Source: Orbilia blumenaviensis
Lineage: Eukaryota; Ascomycota; Orbiliomycetes; Orbiliales; Orbiliaceae
Length of the DNA: 64,000 nt
Reading direction: 5' to 3'
Assembly: GCA_036872755.1 (NCBI GenBank)
Contig: JAVHNS010000002.1
Location: 1,116,001 to 1,180,000, forward strand
Position 1 is the stretch's first letter. The number at the start of each line of letters is the position of its first letter. The translations under genes and the position numbers were made by a program. A model generated the notes under the pieces. That model ran no database searches, had not been told where the DNA came from, and saw only the letters and a list, made by a program, of their open reading frames with translations. Of this stretch, positions 13,188 through 22,217 are shown one piece after another.

Positions 13188-13210
13188 GCATTTGCATTTG
13201 CATTTGCATT
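13188..13210 (+). repeat. Hexamer tandem repeat (TTTGCA)n
   Basis: Three to four tandem units of TTTGCA. This is the third unrelated 6-bp repeat within 730 bp. Confidence 0.75.
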
Positions 13211-13716
13211 AGCTGATGAGGAGTCGACTACCACTTTGGTCGGTATCTACCTGACGATTTTGCCGAATCCGGCAGATCCACCACGCACAAACCACAACTA
13301 CACAAACCAACACATTTACCGCCGACGACCGACACGTTGAGACGCGATTTGATATATCTGTTTATATTCCTATTCTGGACTTAATCCCCCTCCGACATTC
13401 GATTCAATACAAAAATACTAGGTAGCTAGGTATCCGGTGTATCTCTAGGGAGGATTTATTAAGTAAACAATAACAATTATACCGATTACCTAAGCACATA
13501 TTAATGATGGTAGCAAGGGACCTTCGACTTACATAATTTGAGCCAGCACCTCTGGGACTGGGGCTGGGATGGTTGTTAGCATCTGCTGTAGGGAATTACT
13601 AAGAAAAGGGCTTGTGCATGTGGCCGCCCGGATACGAGATAGCCTCAAAGACGCTGTAACGCTCCTCTGGTATGTCTTTCCTACCTGGCTATGATACTCT
13701 ACTCTACTCTACTATT

Positions 13717-13771
13717 AGTAGGTAGGTAACTACTGCTTTACTAAGTACCTAGGTACCTACCTCTAGGTACC
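13717..13771. repeat. TAGGTA/CCTAGGTACC palindromic cluster
   Basis: The stretch reads AGTAGGTAGGTAAC, then AAGTACCTAGGTACCTACC, then TCTAGGTACCG. GTACCTAGGTAC is a perfect 12-bp palindrome. Related motifs lie at 12811-12832, 13417-13433, 15911-15935, 42529-42568, 51580-51591 and 60681-60694, all intergenic. Confidence 0.7.
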
Positions 13772-14112
13772 GTACGGGGTTTTGGCTGGTTTTTCAAGAC
13801 GGTTTATAGAAAAAAGGGAACTTAAAACAGTATAAGTAACGACTTGAAAGACAAGAAGACGGCTTGCTTTCTTTTTAAAATGTTTTATTATTCAGAAGCA
13901 GTCCCAGAAAAGTACCCAAACCCCTTACGGTACTTACTATGCCAGGAATGCCCCGGGGGATTGATACAATATCAGTACGGTATTGCAGCTTAAATCAGAA
14001 TTTCAACAGTGTGGTATTGTTATTTACAATACTAGGTAGCATTCATACAGTATCATGATGATAATACCTTCGTATCATAGTACCCACGTGAGTGGTGAAT
14101 GCAGAGGTAGGG

Positions 14113-15781
14113 TCAAGCAAACTTAAGCTTGATAACGGGCCGGTTATTGGTGGGAGGAAACTGCCTGTTTGTGTGAATGCGGTCCTGGTAGTTATCCACA
14201 CACCCGCCCATAGTCCACCACTTACTCCTCCTATTGCCGTCCAGGGTGGTCTCGGGCTCCATATATTCCAGGGTAGGATTATAGCCCCCGTAAGTATCAT
14301 CATTATTACCATTCCTAGTGCTCACGGCCGCGGGGGGCACCCGGGTGAACTGCACCCAAATAGTGTCCCACACCTCGCCCCTCGGCGGCGGGTACATTTG
14401 CATCCTCATCCCCTCGAATATCACACGCTCCACGCTTTTCGACATCCCTTCCTCTTCCTTCCATCTATTCGCCGTCACCATCAACTCATCTGGTCCAACC
14501 ACCCCGTGCCAGCGATCCGTCGGCCACGGCAACGTCGCATGTACCAGTTCCTTTAGACTTGCAATCCCATCATACGGCCTCTCCTCCACTTCATCATGGT
14601 ACGATCGAGTTCCCTTCTTCGTAGATTGAATACTTAAAACCTGCACTCTTGGAAACCTCGCCGCCAGCGTCTGTATATCCGGGTTCACCGGCTCCACTGG
14701 TTGATAGATTTTCAGGTGTGTAATCCTTGAAAACTTGTCATAAAGCGCCATAGTGAACTCCCCAGTGCGTCCAGACTGATCCAGCTGTCCGTAATATCTA
14801 TCCGTTTTGATCTCCAGCTCTCGTAATTCCGGTGCATCCGCCATCCCAAACAAGGTGTAGTAAAACCCAGCTCTTCTTCCGTCAGCACTATCGAAATCAT
14901 GCAGAGGGGTCACACCCCACGGATGCAACAGCTTAACAGTCTTTAAGAGTGGAAACGACATCAAAGACGCCCTGTTCATGGCAACCTCCCACACCTGATT
15001 ATCATCTATCCTTGGTCCCAGCATCCTCTGAGCCTGCTCACTCATACCTTCGTAAAACACCATGTACGACCCCAGTGATCGACCAAACTCGACAACCTCG
15101 ATGCGAAGATACTCCAGGGTATTTTCCATCCGCTTGACCTGATCGAGGATTGCGATGAACAGGTTCATTTCGATGGACGAGGGTGTTGAGTATGATATAT
15201 CCAGGTGCTTGATATTCGGAAAGAGATCCAGTGCGGCGATGTAGCGGCATACCTCGTTCAGGTTGTGGATATTCCTCCAGTCGCCAGTGCACTGGTCGAA
15301 CCGTACATATCTGACCCGACCCTCCCCAATGTCAGTGTCTTTTCCACCCATGAACCAAATCTATACACTTTGTGCGTGAAAGGCTTGGGTAAGAGACAAC
15401 AGATTTATGCTTAACGATACACATAACTCCGGCCAACTCCTGCCTAAGCACCGATATTGTAAAGATATAATCTGTAGATAGTAGTCATATGCAGCGCACA
15501 GTATAGCATGCAATAGTATTATACAAAAGGTAATAGTAAATAATGGTAAATACAACATACCGGATCGACCCACTCATACTCTCGCAGAGGCCACCCTTCT
15601 GAAAGAGGTTGATGGCAGTAGGGCACATAACAATGCCATTGTACCGCAGTGGTAGCGCGAGATTGTAGAACGATTTGCAGGAGTGGGCGAATTTCCAGCG
15701 GTCAACCGAGGGTATATGCTTGATAACTTCGACCTTTAGCTCGATTGGGAGGAGCTCGAAGTTTTCGAGATTTCCCTCCAT
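14113..15781 (-). CDS. F-box protein, probably two exons
   Basis: Probable substrate adaptor of an SCF ubiquitin ligase. The N-terminus carries an F-box-like motif (about residues 8-50: LLPIELKVEVIKHIP...WKFAHSCKSFYNLALPLRY). A 400-residue leucine-rich-type region of alternating strands and helices follows (FPNIKHLDIS, LEYLRIEV, FPLLKTVKLL, APELRELEIK, ITHLKIYQP, FPRVQVLSIQ). Exons are 15781-15561 and 15310-14113 (472 aa). I placed the acceptor at GGTCAG/A because only it keeps the frame and gives SIRYVRFDQCTGDWR. The intron (15311-15560) is long for this window at 250 nt, so a second small intron or another acceptor is possible. The substrate is unknown. The gene is divergent from ssr4. Confidence 0.62.
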
Positions 15782-16747
15782 TTTACTCTTTCTTTGTTTC
15801 CTGCTTTCTTCTGTTCTTTTCCTTCAGCCTATTTCCTTGCTCAATTGGTGCTCTTGATGGGTTTTGGATAATGGTCAATTGAGTTGGTCGCTGTGGACTG
15901 GATATTTATATACCTAAGTACCTAGGTAGGTACTGGTGGGAACGCAAAGCAATGACTGGGCTGGCTGGATCCTATGAGGCTGTGATAGATCCTGCCAGGC
16001 TGGTTCCGTTGTGCCAAGTGTAGGATCTGCAGAAGATGTGTTGCGTTGTTGCATGTTTGACGGGCAACAACGTCCGCCTCAACACAAAGCCCGTCGCTCC
16101 TCTTTCCGGCTGTCTCAACACCAACATCAAACACCAAACGTCGAACGTCAACCTGACCTGGACTTCATCCATCCTCAGCTTCGGTATATTATCACCACCG
16201 TCATCACCATCGTCACTATTATCTTTCGCAGTGTATCCAAAGTATGTAAGTAAACTGCTGCTTGCTTGACACCATAATACCAATTATATATCGGCAATCG
16301 TTTGTGGACTACTACATTTTTTTCCTCCCTTCCCTACACAGACGACACATGCTAACGCGCGAACTAGTCCCCATCGCGAAACACCAAGCTTCCCCCCAAA
16401 CCGCCTCCAAACCAGCTTCAAAGGCAAGCTACACCACGCGCAATCTTTCCCCCCAGTCGAGCTCCTTTCCTCCTCAGGAAAAATACTCCGTCCTCACCCG
16501 TACTACTTGCCTACCCAGTAGCGTCGATATCTAAACCGTTCTGGACCACCGCTCGCTTCGCCCCCATCCCATCCAATCACTCCCCCGTCTACCAAACTTA
16601 CTTCCAAGTCTGACAAGATCCACCATAGACCTGGGTCACCCTTCCACCGTACAGGTAGCTTCTCCGTACAGGATCTAGCCTAGCCAACCTTATATTTTCT
16701 TCTTTCTTCATTGATCTAGCTACGTACATACATACAATTAACCATTT

Positions 16748-16778
<31 letters not shown>

Positions 16779-16816
16779 CGTTTCCTTTAACCGCCAAAGG
16801 AAACTCTTAAAAAAAT
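15782..16816. promoter_or_regulatory. Divergent promoter between F-box gene and ssr4
   Basis: A shared upstream region of about 1 kb. It contains a CCTAGGTA palindrome (15911-15935) and pyrimidine-rich stretches (16320-16560). An uninterrupted run of 28 T (16751-16778) ends 38 bp before the ssr4 start codon, so it probably lies in the core promoter or 5' leader. A GT-AG 5'-leader intron is possible but not provable. Confidence 0.5.
16751..16778 (+). repeat. T28 homopolymer just upstream of ssr4
   Basis: Twenty-eight consecutive T are read directly, followed by CGTTTCC and then the ssr4 start at 16817. Poly(dA:dT) tracts are known to exclude nucleosomes in fungal promoters. That role here is inference. 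Confidence 0.8.
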
Positions 16817-18427
16817 ATGATGCCCCAAGGCGTTCCGTACTACAACTCCCCCCATCAAATCCCTCCTCAGTACATCCAACAGCATCATCAACCTCACCCC
16901 CAAATGATGCAGACTCCCACTCGTCCCCCCCCGCAGCGTGGCCAGCCCGTGTCGGCTCCTCACTACGCAATGCCCCCTCAAATGATGCCCCAGACCCCGG
17001 CTGGTCCTTCAACCGCCAAGCGCCAGAGAACCTCCCAATCGATGGCCTCTGCTGGTCCCACAAACCCGATGATGGCCGCCGCCGCGATGGACTCTGTCGA
17101 GGACGAAGAGGACACATCGCGTGGCGATGTTCTCGACCACATCCCACCACGGGAGCTGGCCACCCAACGCTACAAGCAGCACCACGAGTGGCTTGAGCAG
17201 GTCATCTCCAGCACCCACAACATTTCCAACATCGAACCAGGCTCAATCGGTATCGAGCTGCTCAGCAGCTGGCTCAAACCGCTGGTTGACGGCATCTTCG
17301 AGAAGGACGGCAAGCCTGCCGGCGGCCAATCCCTCCGCGGCGCTGTCGCATTGATGACCGAACGCTTCGATAAGAACCTAGCCGACATTGATGCCGAGAT
17401 GGCGGAAATGAAACGTCAGCACGAATTGGAGCAACAGGCGTTTGCTAAGATGAAGCGTCTGGGATACCTCATCAATGAAGTGCGATCCACCCCCCCAACG
17501 CCGGATGAGACCAAGTACGACTTGGTCATACCCGCTTCCTTGGATCCTTCCCATAACATCCCCAACGCCCGTTCTCCGGACCAGATTGTCCAGGAATTTG
17601 AAACAATGTACGACTGCAAAGTCGTGGACCGTGAGGTCGTTCACGTGATGAACCCTCAGCCGGAACTTGCCGAGTATGAAGAGCAGCAGAAAGCTGCCGC
17701 AGCTGCACAGGCTGCCCAACAGGCCGCTCAGCAGGCCGCAGCTGCACAACAGGCCGCCGCGGCAGCAGCGGCAACAGCTGCAGCAACGACTTCTACCTCC
17801 TCCACGAACGTTGCCGCCACCGACAACAACGGTCAGACGGACCAAAATGCGGATAAAATGACGGGCGTCGCCCCAGCTGAAAGTACCTCCTCCCCCGATA
17901 CCGCTAGGTACCTTGTCCCCGTGGTAATCCAAAAAACCAACCTAGGATCCCCCCCTGAAGGCGCACAACCTACCGTCCCCGCGACTGAGGATGTACCGAT
18001 GACTGATGCGGAACCCATCCCTGCGGCGACGGCCACCTCGCATCCGGTACAAGCGCCCGCCACCACTACCACTGCTGCAAGCAGTATCGGAACACCGGGC
18101 TTATCGCCGTTCGCAATCCCATCTCCGTCACCAGCCTTCCCAACTGGACCAAACTCTCAGAGCGCGACACCACTCCCAACACCACTCCCACCCACTGCTG
18201 AACCCGGTAAAACAGCGACAACGCCGAGCTCACAGCAGCAACAACCACTGCAGCAGCAGGCTTCGACGCCTGCGAAACTGGAGGAGCCGCCCACCGTCCC
18301 CGGCGAGGATAATCTCCTCGAGGGGATGACTGGTGGCGATGATGACTTTGATTTTGGCGGTGGAAATGCGGCAGAGGTTATGGATCTTTTGGGTGCGGAA
18401 GAGTCGTTCACAGATCAGTTCATGTAG
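16817..18427 (+). CDS. ssr4: SWI/SNF and RSC chromatin-remodelling subunit Ssr4
   Basis: Subunit of the fungal SWI/SNF and RSC nucleosome-remodelling complexes in the nucleus, a family found in fission yeast and filamentous fungi but not budding yeast. One uninterrupted exon encodes 536 aa. The first ~95 residues are Pro/Gln/Met-rich. The conserved DUF1750-type region follows (about 105-285), with DHIPPRELATQRYKQHHEWLE, IGIELLSSWLKPLVDGIFE and YDLVIPASLDP. Then come a poly-Ala/Gln tract (about 290-325) and a long Pro/Thr/Ser-rich tail. The protein ends in an acidic Gly/Phe patch (DDDFDFGGGNAAEVMDLL). The start ATGATG follows a run of A. The stop is TAG, and the same frame stays open for 76 codons beyond it (separate entry). 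The family call is based on the central region. Confidence 0.86.
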   Translation: MMPQGVPYYNSPHQIPPQYIQQHHQPHPQMMQTPTRPPPQRGQPVSAPHYAMPPQMMPQTPAGPSTAKRQRTSQSMASAGPTNPMMAAAAMDSVEDEEDTSRGDVLDHIPPRELATQRYKQHHEWLEQVISSTHNISNIEPGSIGIELLSSWLKPLVDGIFEKDGKPAGGQSLRGAVALMTERFDKNLADIDAEMAEMKRQHELEQQAFAKMKRLGYLINEVRSTPPTPDETKYDLVIPASLDPSHNIPNARSPDQIVQEFETMYDCKVVDREVVHVMNPQPELAEYEEQQKAAAAAQAAQQAAQQAAAAQQAAAAAAATAAATTSTSSTNVAATDNNGQTDQNADKMTGVAPAESTSSPDTARYLVPVVIQKTNLGSPPEGAQPTVPATEDVPMTDAEPIPAATATSHPVQAPATTTTAASSIGTPGLSPFAIPSPSPAFPTGPNSQSATPLPTPLPPTAEPGKTATTPSSQQQQPLQQQASTPAKLEEPPTVPGEDNLLEGMTGGDDDFDFGGGNAAEVMDLLGAEESFTDQFM

Positions 18428-18658
18428 AACGTGGGCAGTTCCAAGGGACGTACTACCACTACCAATACCAATACCGATGCTACCACCGCCACTGCCACCG
18501 CTACAAATGCTGCTCCTGTAGCTCCTACCCCTGTTTTCACCACTGCTCCTCCACCCCCTACTACCGCTACTGCAAATACGGCTGCTGGTGCTGGTGCTGG
18601 TGCAGCGAGTAGTACAAGCCAGGACGGAGATCATTCTATGCAAGGAAGTGACCTCTAA
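18428..18658 (+). other. In-frame open extension after the ssr4 stop codon
   Basis: Directly after the ssr4 TAG, the same frame runs 76 sense codons to TAA at 18656-18658. The peptide would be Thr/Ala/Pro-rich (TTTTNTNTDATT, APPPPTTATAN) and end in an acidic patch (SQDGDHSMQGSDL), similar in composition to the Ssr4 tail. It could be a readthrough product, a C-terminal exon reached by splicing out a 51-nt intron (18377-18427, weak GTTATG donor, ATGTAG acceptor, phase 0), or a former C-terminus cut off by a nonsense change. It could also be chance in a low-complexity 3' UTR. Confidence 0.4.
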
Positions 18659-19386
18659 GGCGGCTAACACGATCCCCATTTATTTTATTTTCTGCTTTGA
18701 TGGTATAGACATGATTTCTCCGATATATACTCTTATTATTACCCCTTCTTATGTGTATTAATACTCTCTAGGGGTTTCTTCTTGGTTTTTTGTTCTTTTT
18801 TCTTGGAGTGTGGAGTTTTTTTAGTTTTTTTTTTGTCTCTTTCACCTTTGTTCGCTTGATGAGGAGATAACAATCACTTTTCGAGCCAATGCATGGAACG
18901 TTTTAACTGTCAGAGCTAGAAAAAATGAATGGAAAGGACGCATGAACAGTGCGTTACCTTCTTTTTAATAAATTCATAACGCCTGTTAGAGAACAGTCTA
19001 TGGGTTTTTGTTTTTATAAAAAAAAAGAACGGGTTTGAGAGGAAGGATAGTTGATAACTAATAGTTCGTCATAAGTGTGATAATTGCCATAAACAACCAC
19101 GATCTGGCTGCGGAAAATCAAGCAGCGCTAGCCAAAAAAAAAGAAAGAAAGAAAGAATACGTTATTTTTAAGGCCCCAGGGCCGCCAGCAGTTCGTAATA
19201 TTAAGAAAGGAGATAAAGCAGAGAAGGGTCATAAAGAACAACAACGCCAGTTTCCCGAAGTCAAAAAATTACTAAAAGGAAGCCATTCCATCAAAAACCC
19301 AAGAAAAGCAAGAAAACACCATCCCTAAGAATCAAGAGGAGAACAGACTGGGCCAATAATAGAAGAAAAATAAGAAACCGAACAAT
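18659..19386. other. Convergent intergenic region, ssr4 and Pil1-like 3' flanks
   Basis: T-rich sequence after ssr4, with an AATAAA-like element near 18966. An A-rich, lysine-heavy open frame (19077-19328 +) has no family match I recognise, and I regard it as 3' flank. Confidence 0.55.
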
Positions 19387-20553
19387 CTAAACCACAACCT
19401 CCTGTTTTCCTTCTCCGGCATCACTTCCATGCAATACAACCTGCTCTCCATTCCCATGAACCGGGGATGCCAAAGCGCTAGAGTTTCCATTAGTAACGCT
19501 AGCAGTGTTAACACTCGGCATAGCCCCAGCGTCCAAACTGGCGTTCGTGGGAACCTCCTCCAGCTCCAACGTCCAATTCCTCAAATCTTCCTCCGCATCT
19601 GCCAAAATCTGTCTCGCATCTCTTTCCAAATCATAAGCTGGTCTTGCATCCCCAGGAACGACCGGAGTATCATCCAACAGCGCTAGCAGTCGCCTGGAGT
19701 GCTTCGCAAGAATCTCCTGCTTTTGAGAGCGTTCCACCACAGCTGCCATGTGTGCCGCGTAGGCTTCTTTAAGCTTCTGACGGGTAACATTCGAAAGCTG
19801 AGCTTCAGCTACCAAATTCTCAGCTTCAGCCCTAACAAGCTCCTGCTCCAACTGTACCAGCTTCGGAGACTGCGGTTCTTTATATTTCAACCTCTGGATC
19901 TCATCCGTAATCTTCGTTCTCTTGTCACGGCTGGGTTGAACGGATGCCTCAACGTTCCTGACGGATTTCAGGACAGATCTGAAATCTTCTAGGTTGTGGG
20001 CGTATGTGATCTCTAGCTCTCCGAGCTCGGAAAGCATGACGCCGATTTTGTCAGAGATGTCGGAGATCGCATCGTCGTTGGTGGAGAGGCCCCAGTCGGA
20101 GAGTTGGGCGGCGATGGAGATTTGTTCACGGCCGGCAGAGGTGTGTGCGCTTATGACGTGGTTTTCGGATTTGATACTGTTACCGAATTTCATTAGCATC
20201 CGTAACACGGTGGTTCGCACAGTCTTTAATCTAGGGAAAGAGAGGAGTGGGAAGAGGAGGAGGAATACATATACGTACAGACGATAAAGCTTCTTAGACA
20301 ACTCTGGCTGTGTACTAGCCCTCATGGAGGCGAATCCAAAGCGACGACTACCGCCTCCACTGGAGTCATTGGACTGGTGAGTCCCCTTCTTGGAACGGAG
20401 TGAGAGGGAGCGGTTCCTTTTGTCGGGTGCGTTAGCGTATTTTGTGAATAGACCGCCTGGAGTGTACCCCGGAGGGTATTCGGCTGGTTCTGTGGTTGTG
20501 GTGCGTCTTGTGAAGAATCTGTGGGCGGAGTAGGGGGGTGGAAGGGAGGTCAT
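19387..20553 (-). CDS. PIL1: Eisosome protein of the Pil1/Lsp1 family (PilB-like N-terminus), two exons
   Basis: BAR-domain protein that assembles beneath plasma-membrane furrows (eisosomes), binds PI(4,5)P2 and organises membrane domains. Exons are 20553-20279 and 20176-19387 (354 aa). The intron (20177-20278) joins ELSKKLYRL to IKSENHVI, matching the family. The BAR core (about residues 80-310) shows QLSDWG, DISDKIGVMLSELGELE, NVEASVQPSRDKRTKITDEI, YKEPQSPK, ELVRAEAENLVAEAQLSN and LLDDTPV..G..RPAYD. The ~70-residue N-terminus is Pro/Arg/Ser-rich, unlike the short N-terminus of canonical Pil1. It resembles the spore-associated PilB type, so this may be a paralogue (inference). The C-terminus is an acidic, unstructured tail. 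The family is certain. The paralogue is not. Confidence 0.92.
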   Translation of the reverse strand: MTSLPPPYSAHRFFTRRTTTTEPAEYPPGYTPGGLFTKYANAPDKRNRSLSLRSKKGTHQSNDSSGGGSRRFGFASMRASTQPELSKKLYRLYVYVFLLLFPLLSFPRLKTVRTTVLRMLMKFGNSIKSENHVISAHTSAGREQISIAAQLSDWGLSTNDDAISDISDKIGVMLSELGELEITYAHNLEDFRSVLKSVRNVEASVQPSRDKRTKITDEIQRLKYKEPQSPKLVQLEQELVRAEAENLVAEAQLSNVTRQKLKEAYAAHMAAVVERSQKQEILAKHSRRLLALLDDTPVVPGDARPAYDLERDARQILADAEEDLRNWTLELEEVPTNASLDAGAMPSVNTASVTNGNSSALASPVHGNGEQVVLHGSDAGEGKQEVVV

Positions 20554-22217
20554 TGTTGGTAATATGGTATGGATATAGTTTGAATATATATATTATACCG
20601 GGGTATTATATTATATAGTAGCGTATTGGTGGTTGGATTGGGTTTGAGTGAAGAAGGAAAGGAAGGGAGAGGAAGAAAGAGAAGTAGGACTTACATGGTT
20701 AAGCTTTAAGTATCAGCCAGTTACGTTTGCCTTTAAAACTAAAAGGTACCTTTAGCAATCGGTGTGTATATTGTGAGTGTGATATCTATTTCTGTGTCAG
20801 AAAATCAGCCAAAGCTGAAACAGGGCTGGAAACAGGCGCAGGACGTGGATGTTAGCGATTTGATGGAGGAACCCTGCTCGTGGTGGAGAGGAGGAAGGGG
20901 AAGAAGGATGAGGACGAGGATGCGAGGGGGAGAGAGGGTTCTTTCTGTCCAGTGGGTTTGCGTTGTCGGGCCTTTTTACGCGCCAGATGAAACAAGCGGT
21001 TAAACCAAGCAGTGCAGTCAACTCAACTCAACTCACCTTTTTTTAGGGCGGATTTTAGGGGGAGGCTTTCGCGTGTTGCTGGCGAACGACAGGATGGTAA
21101 GCTCGAAGCTGGGAATCCACAGGCTACAGGCTGGTCTTGTTTGGTTGGTTGGTTGGTTGGTTGTCCGGGATTGATGAAAGGAAAATGAGGAGGGAAAGGA
21201 AGTAAACTAGGTAGGTGGAAGGATTGAAATGCGCCGGATTCTGGCGACACTTTATATACTATCGGTAACCGACACTCGCACGTACCAGAGATGATAAAAA
21301 CCCGCCGTCGTCGATGATATAATACTAGCGTGCTATGGGCAGAAAGAACCCCAAATCCCTGATTTTTTGGTGTCAATCTGATAGAATAGATGGGAAATGA
21401 CGACTGACTAAAATGTGAATGTGAAAAGCCGTGTTGGTGGGCATGACGTCAGACGACGTTGACAATTGCCCAAAGCAGGGCGTTGCCTAATGTGTAAATG
21501 CAACACTGAACAACACATTATCTGTTCCATTCTGTGTCTATTTGTTGTTCCATGTTCCGTGAGCAGTCCAACGTCCACCCCAACACCGAGTCTCCGCCAA
21601 ACGTAAACCATTAACGTCAATATGGCCTGGACGCGGACGTTGACGCACGACCGTCCAGCTTTCCCATTGCCTTGCAAGCTGCTCATAGACCCCCACGCGT
21701 TGAGCACAGTTTCCCCGGATTCCTCTTCCTCCGAGTATATAAACATGGCGTTTTCCGTCCGTCCCCCTCCATCTCCATTCTCTATCACCATCAGCTTCAT
21801 TATCATCACCATCATCAATCCACTGCCACCTGCGACATCGCCATCATCATCATCGGATTACGCCCTCCCCTTACTGCTCTCGGATACACTATTGTTCTTT
21901 AAATTCTTTTTCCCAGCCCCAACGGCGACTTCTCTCCGGATCTCTCCCTCCCTCCCTCCCTCCCTCCTTTCATCTCTCCATTCTGGGTATTGCTCTCCAG
22001 CTATTGGTCCCCTACGACTACACTAGGCTGAGACTACCCACTTTCCTGTCTCCCTTTCTCAACTTTTTATTCATATTGTCAGCATCAAGTTTTTGCTCCC
22101 AGAGCATTCCGCTATTACTTCAAGTCAGCCAGCCAGACCCAACGAGACAAAGATAGACCAAACCACATACGTTTGCTCCTGAGTACCTTACACCAATACT
22201 AGTGCTATCAGGCAAAC
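20554..22217. promoter_or_regulatory. Divergent promoter between Pil1-like and MYND genes
   Basis: About 1.66 kb separates the two start codons. It contains (TTGG)5 near 21140-21163, a CATCATCAC-type microsatellite (21785-21860) and a strongly pyrimidine-rich leader (21830-22090) with (CCCT)n at 21944-21968. The leader probably belongs to the MYND gene 5' UTR, a typical CT-rich fungal promoter feature. Confidence 0.5.

Larger units (their letters stand above)
11714..14112. other. Intergenic: KAR9 promoter and F-box gene 3' flank
   Basis: No gene is supportable here. The stretch is rich in short tandem repeats and palindromes, listed separately. Open frames on the minus strand at 12178-12741 are produced by the hexamer repeat and pyrimidine tracts. 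Confidence 0.6.
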
